Origin: Mesorhizobium sp. L2C084A000 | GTDB lineage: Bacteria; Pseudomonadota; Alphaproteobacteria; Rhizobiales; Rhizobiaceae | DNA: 33,373 nt | Assembly (NCBI RefSeq): GCF_000502875.1 | Contig: NZ_AYWX01000002.1 | Coordinates: forward strand, 604,705 to 638,077 | Direction of reading: 5' to 3' | Shown here: positions 27,738 to 33,373 of the stretch, piece by piece | Numbering within the stretch: position 1 is the stretch's first letter | Layout: each line of letters opens with the position of its first letter | Notes under the pieces: model-generated | What the model was told of the DNA's origin: nothing | Databases searched by the model: none | Seen by the model: only the letters and a program-made list of their open reading frames with translations | Program-made: the position numbers and the translations under genes

Positions 27738-28667
27738 CTACTCCCGGCCTTCCAGGATGCGCCGCACCGCGACGAGCTTGCGCGCCCGTTCGCCTTGCAG
27801 CGCCTTTGTCTGCTCGGGCGTGTAGGCAAACATGCCCTCGCCCGACTTGATGCCGAACTTCAACGCAGCCGTCTTCTCCAGCACCATCGGCGCGACATCG
27901 TCGCGGTTGGAGAGATCGGCATTCAGGAAGGATGAGACGGATTTGTAGATATCCAGCCCCGCCATATCGAGCAGCGCCATCGGACCGATGACGGCGATCT
28001 TGTAGCCGATGCCCCAGGATACGCAGGTGTCGAGGTCTTCCGGCTCGATGACGCCGCGCTCGACAAGATCAACCGCCTCGCGCAGCAGCGCATAGAGCAC
28101 GCGGTTCTCGACGAAGCCTGGAACATCCTTCTTCACCACCACCGGCAGCAGGCCGATCGAGCGGATAAGATCGCGGATAACAGCCACGGTTTCAGGTGCG
28201 GTCTTCTCGCCGCCGATCACCTCGATCATCGGGATGATGTGCGGCGGGTTCGACCAGTGCATGCCGACCATCCGCTCGGGATGCGAAATATGCGCCTGCA
28301 GCTTGGTGATCGGGATGCCCGACGTGTCGGAAGCGACGATGACGGACGGGCCGATCAGCGGATCGATGTCGCGATAGGTCTGCGCCTTGATGTCGATATT
28401 CTCGGGCACGTTCTCGATCACCAGTTCGGCGCCATCGACGGCCTCGGCGATCGTCTCGACGAATCGCACGCTGCCGGCGCCTGTCCCGGGCGCCTTGATG
28501 TCGAGACGATCGAGCACGCCGCCGGCGAGATCGAGCATGCCGCGGGCACGCTCGACCGACGCCTGTGAAACATCATACGCCGTGACATCGAGGCCGCCGC
28601 GCGAAAGCCGCGCGGCGATGCCTGGACCCATCGTTCCCAATCCGATGAGAGCGGCGCGCCTGATCAT
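27738..28667 (-). CDS. FHMPC dehydrogenase (3-hydroxyacyl-CoA dehydrogenase fold)
   Basis: 309 residues. It carries the NAD site GLGTMG (9-14) and catalytic-type residues S116, H137 (MHWSNPPH), E149 and N188 of the 3-hydroxyacyl-CoA dehydrogenase fold. From memory it closely matches M. loti mlr6793, 5-formyl-3-hydroxy-2-methylpyridine-4-carboxylate 5-dehydrogenase, especially over VASDTSGIPITKLQAHISHP and VKKDVPGFVENRVLYALLRE. The product would be 3-hydroxy-2-methylpyridine-4,5-dicarboxylate. Its ATG overlaps the GST stop (TAATG), so it is translationally coupled to that gene. A plain fatty-acid enzyme is unlikely, because it lacks the C-terminal duplicated domain and sits among B6 genes. Confidence 0.85.
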   Translation of the reverse strand: MIRRAALIGLGTMGPGIAARLSRGGLDVTAYDVSQASVERARGMLDLAGGVLDRLDIKAPGTGAGSVRFVETIAEAVDGAELVIENVPENIDIKAQTYRDIDPLIGPSVIVASDTSGIPITKLQAHISHPERMVGMHWSNPPHIIPMIEVIGGEKTAPETVAVIRDLIRSIGLLPVVVKKDVPGFVENRVLYALLREAVDLVERGVIEPEDLDTCVSWGIGYKIAVIGPMALLDMAGLDIYKSVSSFLNADLSNRDDVAPMVLEKTAALKFGIKSGEGMFAYTPEQTKALQGERARKLVAVRRILEGRE

Positions 28668-29287
28668 TATGCGGCCTTTGCGGGAGCAGCAGTGGTTGCC
28701 GCCTTGAAGGCCGGCCGGGCGGCGATCGCGGCCACCCAACGCTCCAGATCGGGCATCGACGGCCGGTCGATCTTGAAGTCGACGCAGCGCTTCAGGATCG
28801 GCGCGCAGGCGATGTCGGCAAGGGTCAGCTTGTCCAGCGCCAGGAAGTCCTTGCCGGCCAGGTGGCCATCGACGATCTTGAGTTGCGCGACAAGGTCCTT
28901 CACCTGTTCCTTGTATTCGGCGGTCTGTTCCTCGGGTGTGAGCTTGGCGCCCTTGAAGGCCGCCAGGTAGCCGGGATTGACCGCCGCCAGCAGGAAATCC
29001 ATCCAGCGCTCGACCTCGGTCTTTTCCGCCGGCGTGGCGCCATTCAACTGTTCGCCACCGAATGCCGCGAGATAGCGCAGGATGGTGTTGGACTCCCAGA
29101 TCACGGTGTCGCCGTCGACCAGCGTCGGCACCTTGGAGGTCGGGTTGAGCGCCTTGTATTCCGCCGTCTGGGTGTTCTCGAACTGGCGGCCATAGTCCTC
29201 GCGCTTGTAGGATGCCCCAAGCTCTTCGAGCATGAAGAGCACCTTCTGGACGTTGCCTGATGTCTGGCGGCCTAACAGCTTGTACAT
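28667..29287 (-). CDS. Glutathione S-transferase
   Basis: 206 residues. The N-terminal thioredoxin-like domain (about 1-78) has the possible catalytic serine in RQTSGNVQKV, the cis-proline segment SKVPTLVDGD and the glutathione-contacting WESNTILRYL. The helical C-terminal domain has LTLADIACAP, the N-capping box. It may detoxify or isomerise a pathway product; in gentisate-type pathways a GST isomerises maleylpyruvate. Here the linkage to the cupin dioxygenase four genes upstream in the same run is suggestive only. Its stop overlaps the FHMPC dehydrogenase start. Confidence 0.88.
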   Translation of the reverse strand: MYKLLGRQTSGNVQKVLFMLEELGASYKREDYGRQFENTQTAEYKALNPTSKVPTLVDGDTVIWESNTILRYLAAFGGEQLNGATPAEKTEVERWMDFLLAAVNPGYLAAFKGAKLTPEEQTAEYKEQVKDLVAQLKIVDGHLAGKDFLALDKLTLADIACAPILKRCVDFKIDRPSMPDLERWVAAIAARPAFKAATTAAPAKAA

Positions 29288-29313
29288 GTCGTCTCCTCGA
29301 TTGTGTCCAATGC

Positions 29314-29721
29314 CTACTTGCTCGCTGGGAGCGGCTTGTAGACGATCGCGTCCATTTCGATCTTGGTGTTGATGACGGCCTTTGCCTCGACGGTCGTGCG
29401 CGCCAGCACGGCATCGCCGATCCCTTCGAGGAACGCCTTGTTGTAGCGGCCGAAATCGCGCGTATCCTCGAGATAGGTGGTGATCCGCACGACATCCGAC
29501 AGCGTCGCGCCCTCATGCGCGATGACGCGCGCGATGGTTTTCAGCGTGGCCAGCGTCTCTTCCTCGATCGTGCCGCTGATCATGTTGTTGTTGTCGTCCT
29601 TCGGCACCTGGCCCGAGACGAAGATGAAGTCGCCGGCACGCACCGCCGGATGAAACGGCAGGTTCGGGTTCTTGTTGCCGATGGCGTAATGGCTGGCGGA
29701 TTTTCGCGTGCTGTCGCTCAA
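29314..29721 (-). CDS. RidA/YjgF-family protein
   Basis: 135 residues starting at TTG 29721, with GGAG 7 bases before; no ATG is available at the expected N-terminus. Family features are FIFVSGQVP, the active-site R108 in LARTTVE and E122, so imine/enamine hydrolysis is possible. Members either scavenge 2-aminoacrylate or act as dedicated deaminases in the breakdown of N-containing rings (2-aminomuconate deaminase, RutC). The gene begins 9 bases after the LVIVD protein stop. Context favours a dedicated catabolic deaminase. Confidence 0.87.
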   Translation of the reverse strand: MSDSTRKSASHYAIGNKNPNLPFHPAVRAGDFIFVSGQVPKDDNNNMISGTIEEETLATLKTIARVIAHEGATLSDVVRITTYLEDTRDFGRYNKAFLEGIGDAVLARTTVEAKAVINTKIEMDAIVYKPLPASK

Positions 29722-29730
29722 TGCCTGCTC

Positions 29731-30888
29731 CTAGAGAACACTGGTTTCGATGATGTCGACGCCACGGATGCGATCGATCAGGTAGACGATGCCGCGGTCG
29801 TCGATGGTCACGTCGTTGGACGAGGAACGCTCCGCCCCCTCGGGCGCGTCGGGCACGAAATGGCCGACCTCCTTTGGCGCGAACGGGTCGGCGATGTCGA
29901 CGAGGCGCAGCCCCTGCGCGAACCATGCAAACGGAATGATCGTGCCCTTGAACCGTTCGGAAGGCTGATGGCAGCCGGTCATCTGCGGCTGCGGTGAACC
30001 ATCCGGGTCGAGGCCCGGCACCTGGAAGGTCGAGATCGGCAACGGGTTGGTCTCGTCGGTGATGTCGTAGATCCACGTGAAGGCCGGCGGTGATGGCCGA
30101 AGCTTGGCGACGTCCTCGTCCGCCACCACCATGATGTTGCGGCCCTTGAGCGGCTGTGGAATCGGCAGGCAGGTGTGGGTGGGATGCGGAAAGCTCGGGC
30201 TCGAATTGACGTGCGAGACCAGCTTCGGCTTGGTGATGTCCGAAATGTCGAGGATGAACAGGCCGTGATGCCAGTAGCTGACATACAGCCGGTCGCCCAT
30301 GCGCAAAGGATGGTGGCAACGCGGCGTGACATAGTCGTGCCAGGGGTATTCCTCGCCGCCACCCGTCCACTGGCCGGGTATCCACCAGCGTCCGACCTCG
30401 ACCGGCTTTGTGGGATCGATCAGGTCGAGGATCATCACGATGTTGCCGACATAACCGTCGGCGGTCGGCGAGATGTAGACGTAACGGCCGTCGAAGTCGT
30501 AGCGGTGGACGCCCTTGCCGCCGGTTATCCATTTCGAGATGAGCTTGGGCTGTGCCGGCTTGGTTGTGTCGTAGAGTGCCAACCCGCCGCCGAAATCGGC
30601 CGGGCCGGCATCGCCAAAGCGCTCGTGGTTGATGATCATCAGCCCGTCCTTGGCGCGCACCTTGTGCGAGTGCCAGCCGGGCGGAACATCGATCGTGGCT
30701 ATCTTGCGCGGATTGCGCGGGTCGGAAATGTCGACCAGCGTCGTACCGCTCGGCGGCCGCATGTGGCCGATATAGAGGATGTTGCCGTCGACCCAGACCT
30801 GGCCGCCGCCTGGGCAGTCGACATGGCCGATCTGCTTGGTGTTGAACGCCGAAACCAAATGCATACGCCCTTGCTGCTGAAACGTCAT
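29731..30888 (-). CDS. LVIVD-repeat beta-propeller-like protein
   Basis: 385 residues without signal peptide. Repeated segments such as GTTLVDISDPRNPRKIATID, GLALYDTTKPAQPKLISKW, LFILDISDITKPKLVSHV and LRLVDIADPFAPKEVGHF match the LVIVD repeat, which builds propeller-like folds. It has many His, Trp and acidic residues, but a catalytic site is not recognised. It lies between the cupin dioxygenase and RidA genes. Its Shine-Dalgarno GGGGA is inside a strong hairpin (30897-30919), so translation may be limited or coupled to the upstream gene. Confidence 0.8.
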   Translation of the reverse strand: MTFQQQGRMHLVSAFNTKQIGHVDCPGGGQVWVDGNILYIGHMRPPSGTTLVDISDPRNPRKIATIDVPPGWHSHKVRAKDGLMIINHERFGDAGPADFGGGLALYDTTKPAQPKLISKWITGGKGVHRYDFDGRYVYISPTADGYVGNIVMILDLIDPTKPVEVGRWWIPGQWTGGGEEYPWHDYVTPRCHHPLRMGDRLYVSYWHHGLFILDISDITKPKLVSHVNSSPSFPHPTHTCLPIPQPLKGRNIMVVADEDVAKLRPSPPAFTWIYDITDETNPLPISTFQVPGLDPDGSPQPQMTGCHQPSERFKGTIIPFAWFAQGLRLVDIADPFAPKEVGHFVPDAPEGAERSSSNDVTIDDRGIVYLIDRIRGVDIIETSVL

Positions 30889-30896
30889 TTCAATGT

Positions 30897-30919
30897 CCCC
30901 GCCGCCAATGGCGGCGGGG
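30897..30919 (-). promoter_or_regulatory. Intercistronic hairpin over the ribosome binding site
   Basis: CCCCGCCGCC and GGCGGCGGGG form a perfect 10-bp GC stem with a 3-base loop, between the cupin stop and the LVIVD start. The 3' arm on the mRNA carries the GGGG used as Shine-Dalgarno, about 9 bases before the ATG. No U-tract follows. Confidence 0.6.
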
Positions 30920-30933
30920 CAGTAGGATGGGAA

Positions 30934-32085
30934 CTAGACGAGACGGAGCAGATCGCCGGCCTGGTTGCGGCCCCAGCGCTTGTAGAGGAGCAGCGCCTTC
31001 TGCGTCGGCGCATCGGTGGCGCCGAAGAAGATCACCGGCTCGCTCGACGAGCCGTTGACATGCTCGACCCAGGAACCGCCGGGTATGGCGATGGTGTCGA
31101 ACTGGTTCCAGTCATATCGTTTGCCGTCGATGATCGAATGGCCGTTGCCGCGGAACGGCGCCAAGAGCAGGCTGGCGGTCTCGCGCTGCGGCAAGGTCTT
31201 CTCGCCGGGGCGCAGCATCTGCACGTAGAAATTGATGGTGTGGAAGACGGGTCCGCCGGTCGTCGGATCGACATAGTCGATGACGATGCCTTCATGAGGG
31301 TCGCCATCCCAATCCTTGTGAGCGTCTAGGACCGCTTCCATCTTCTCCCAGCGATAGACATACATCGGAGACGACAGGCCGCCGCCGCGCTTGTGGTCGA
31401 CGAAACGCGGCATCAGGCCGCCCTCGCCATAGATGCGCTGTGAATAGTCACCGGGATAGCGGGCGGTCTGCACCTTCTTCTCGACTTCCTTGCCGTCGAC
31501 CATCTCGGTGTATTTGTGGTCGAAATGGACGGCGTGCAGCGTTTCGACCAGCGGCAGGTCGAGCACCGACAGGTTGACCGCCTGCTCGCCGCCGACGGTG
31601 CCATGATTGTGCCAGGCGTCGTTGGGCGTCAGCACCATGTCGCCGGGGCCGAAGACCACGTCTTCGCCCTCGACGCCGGTGAAGTTGCCCTTGCCGGTCA
31701 GGCCGAAGCGGATGGCGCTCGGCGAGTGCTTGTGCGGCGGCATGATCTCGTCGGGATCATTCAGGCGGTAGGCGGTGTACATGGTGCTGACCGATGCACG
31801 CTTGGGCGCAAGGCCAGGATTGACCAGGATCAGCGAGCGGCGCTCGCTGTCGTCCATGGTCACCAGTTCGGCGGCGCGTTGCAGCAGCGGCTCGATGTCC
31901 GAATAGGACCACACGAAGGGAACGGCCTTCGACGTCGCCATCAGCTGCTTTATCTCGTCATGATCGACGCCTTCCGACGTCGCCCAGAACGGAAACATGT
32001 TCTTTGCGTAGAGGGCGTCATAGAGGCCCTTGAGTGCTGCCTTCTTGTTGGTGAGCACATCGTTAGCTGGTTGCGCCAGGGACAT
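30934..32085 (-). CDS. Bicupin ring-cleavage dioxygenase, gentisate 1,2-dioxygenase-like
   Basis: 383 residues from ATG 32085, which has GAGAGG 8 bases upstream; a GTG at 32094 is in frame. The N-terminal cupin has the iron ligands H118 and H120 (MPPHKHSPSAIRFGL) and H159 (LTPNDAWHNHG), the spacing of gentisate 1,2-dioxygenases (119/121/160). The C-terminal cupin lacks the His set, as usual. The family opens hydroxylated aromatic acids such as gentisate, salicylate, 1-hydroxy-2-naphthoate and aminosalicylates. It heads a run of LVIVD protein, RidA, GST and FHMPC dehydrogenase genes. A hydroxypyridine carboxylate substrate would fit this setting but is untested. Confidence 0.85.
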   Translation of the reverse strand: MSLAQPANDVLTNKKAALKGLYDALYAKNMFPFWATSEGVDHDEIKQLMATSKAVPFVWSYSDIEPLLQRAAELVTMDDSERRSLILVNPGLAPKRASVSTMYTAYRLNDPDEIMPPHKHSPSAIRFGLTGKGNFTGVEGEDVVFGPGDMVLTPNDAWHNHGTVGGEQAVNLSVLDLPLVETLHAVHFDHKYTEMVDGKEVEKKVQTARYPGDYSQRIYGEGGLMPRFVDHKRGGGLSSPMYVYRWEKMEAVLDAHKDWDGDPHEGIVIDYVDPTTGGPVFHTINFYVQMLRPGEKTLPQRETASLLLAPFRGNGHSIIDGKRYDWNQFDTIAIPGGSWVEHVNGSSSEPVIFFGATDAPTQKALLLYKRWGRNQAGDLLRLV

Positions 32086-32375
32086 ATCGGACACCTCTCG
32101 TCACGAAGAAAATACTTCTAACCAACTCAACCGTATTCGCATTGGTTTTGCGCGACAATACCCAAATTGCGAATTTTATAAGTTTTTGGTTGAGGTGCAT
32201 TTTTGAGAGGCAAATGCCCAGAAACAGGCAGAAATAGCCCAAGAGTGCTCGAAATATGCCTTGAAATCAGGGCATGAAGCCGCCTCGTCACGGCCAGGCG
32301 GAGGCACATGACGGTCCAACCAACGCAGTTTTCAATCTCAACCAAAAGACTTTGGTTGTATTCCGGCCGCCTCTG
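32086..32375. promoter_or_regulatory. Promoter gap with six AACCAA/TTGGTT boxes
   Basis: About 290 AT-richer bases between the GMC and cupin genes without a gene. AACCAA or its complement begins at 32120, 32142, 32186, 32318, 32340 and 32352. The last two lie in a perfect palindrome CAACCAAA-N4-TTTGGTTG (32339-32358). The four gaps between the first five are 22, 44, 132 and 22 bases, all multiples of 22, so the sites would lie on a similar face of the helix. A likely binding region for the operon regulator. Confidence 0.55.
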
Positions 32376-33373
32376 TCAGGCCGCCACGCTCTGTTGGGCG
32401 CGGCTGCGGATCAGATCCGCGGCCTTTTCGGCGATCATGACGACCGCCGCATTGATGTTGCCGCAGACGAGGTCGGGCATGACCGAGGCGTCCACGACAC
32501 GAAGTCCGGCGATGCCGCGCACCCGCAATTCCGGATCGACCACCGATGCCGCATCGACGCCCATGCGGCACGTGCCGGCCGGATGATGCACGGTGATCGA
32601 GGTCTTGCGGATATGCTCGTCGATCTCTTCGTCGCTCTCGCATTTCGGGCCGGGGAAGAACTCCGCACCAACGAACGGAGCCATGGACGGCTGGCTGGCA
32701 AGGTTGCGCGCAACACGAAAGCCGGCGCGAAGCGACTGCCAGTCGCGCTGCGAGGACAGGAAATTCTGATGGATCAGGGGCGCGGCGACCGGATCGCTGG
32801 ACGCCAGCCTGACGCTGCCGCGGCTCTCCGGCTGCACGGCAACGATACGGGTCGCAAAGCCGTCGGCGAACGGCGCCTTGAACGGCGACATGTAAGGCCA
32901 TGCTCCAAGCGGTGCGGCGGTGAAAAGCAGCTGTACGTCCGGCAACGGCCGGCTTGCGTCGCTCTTCAGGAATGCCACGACGCCGCCAGGCACATCTCCC
33001 GAAAAGCCCTTTCCGGTGAGATAGGTCTTGACGAAATCCAGCCCGATACGATCGGCCCGCATCATCTTGAGAAACGGTCCCGGTTGTTTGCGACGATACA
33101 TCAGGATGACCGAAACATGGTCCTGCAAATTCTTGCCGACCTGCGCACGATCGACTTTCGTCTCGATGCCATGCGCCGCGAGCTCGCCGCTGTCGCCTAT
33201 GCCTGACAGCATCATCAGCTGCGGCGTGTTGATGACGCCGCCGGCAAGCAGGACCTCGCGCCGCGCCACAACTTCATGGCTCGCCCCGCCTCTGGTGTAG
33301 GCAACGCCGGTTGCGCGCCCATTCTTCAGCAGGATCTTCGTCGCCATCGCGCCGGTCAGCACCTTGACGTTGC
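32376..33373 (-). CDS. GMC-family FAD oxidoreductase, C-terminal part (partial)
   Basis: 332 residues are visible; the FAD-binding N-terminus is beyond the window. The segments [19 protein letters not shown] (GMC signature 2), [11 protein letters not shown] with the active-site His, and [16 protein letters not shown] with the Asn of the choline-oxidase-type His-Asn pair place it in the GMC family. Known GMC-type enzymes of B6 breakdown are pyridoxine 4-oxidase (which, as I recall, has Pro in place of that Asn) and, as I recall, 4-pyridoxic acid dehydrogenase. The second is an attractive match, as its product is the substrate of FHMPC dehydrogenase encoded downstream. An unrelated alcohol dehydrogenase cannot be excluded. 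Confidence 0.85.
   Translation of the reverse strand, partial: NVKVLTGAMATKILLKNGRATGVAYTRGGASHEVVARREVLLAGGVINTPQLMMLSGIGDSGELAAHGIETKVDRAQVGKNLQDHVSVILMYRRKQPGPFLKMMRADRIGLDFVKTYLTGKGFSGDVPGGVVAFLKSDASRPLPDVQLLFTAAPLGAWPYMSPFKAPFADGFATRIVAVQPESRGSVRLASSDPVAAPLIHQNFLSSQRDWQSLRAGFRVARNLASQPSMAPFVGAEFFPGPKCESDEEIDEHIRKTSITVHHPAGTCRMGVDAASVVDPELRVRGIAGLRVVDASVMPDLVCGNINAAVVMIAEKAADLIRSRAQQSVAA

Noticed and set aside
27738..28667. Fatty-acid 3-hydroxyacyl-CoA dehydrogenase
   Set aside because: The fold is the same, but resemblance to FHMPC dehydrogenase and the B6 setting are stronger; no other beta-oxidation genes are present.

Overview
The window reads as a chromosomal segment of an alphaproteobacterium of the order Hyphomicrobiales, most likely Mesorhizobium. 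It has high-GC codon use, a ctrA/sciP cell-cycle locus, and vitamin B6 catabolic enzymes that, from memory, are nearly identical to the characterised Mesorhizobium loti (japonicum) proteins. No database search was possible, so names rest on motifs and remembered family sequences.

Bases 1-6750 are core genome. They hold the end of chpT, a CheY-like regulator, ctrA (minus), a FliJ-like coiled-coil protein, a divergent HxlR regulator/quinone oxidoreductase pair, sciP (DUF1153, the CtrA antagonist), mnmA, and a Gfo/Idh/MocA dehydrogenase. ChpT, CtrA and SciP, three parts of the CtrA phosphorelay, lie within 4.3 kb.

Bases 6987-12700 begin with a tRNA-Met(CAT) and continue as an accessory, decayed region. 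It contains small unknown genes (one broken by an 8-bp tandem duplication), a NarL-type regulator whose receiver lacks the phosphoacceptor Asp, a 700-residue secreted repeat protein, an IS21 istB relic and a truncated copy of the regulator gene. Bases 12704-15819 encode a type I secretion ABC exporter and its membrane-fusion partner, which probably export the 700-residue protein. Two related 34-36 bp palindromes lie in the 1.16-kb gap between the substrate gene and the exporter genes.

Bases 15841-33373 are almost entirely on the minus strand and form a vitamin B6 catabolism region. In direction of transcription they are: a GMC oxidoreductase (cut by the window edge); a cupin dioxygenase, LVIVD protein, RidA, GST and FHMPC dehydrogenase; an NMT1/THI5-type ABC transporter; then, after one opposite-strand secreted protein, a BMP-type ABC transporter followed by 4-pyridoxolactonase, pyridoxamine-pyruvate aminotransferase, pyridoxal 4-dehydrogenase and a TauE/SafE permease. 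The recognised enzymes convert pyridoxamine to pyridoxal, 4-pyridoxolactone and 4-pyridoxate, and later oxidise the 5-formyl intermediate. The two transporters are natural candidates for B6 vitamer or pyridine-carboxylate uptake. The known ring-opening enzyme is not visible here. A gentisate-type cupin dioxygenase with RidA and GST partners sits in its place, and this is the most interesting untested point of the window.
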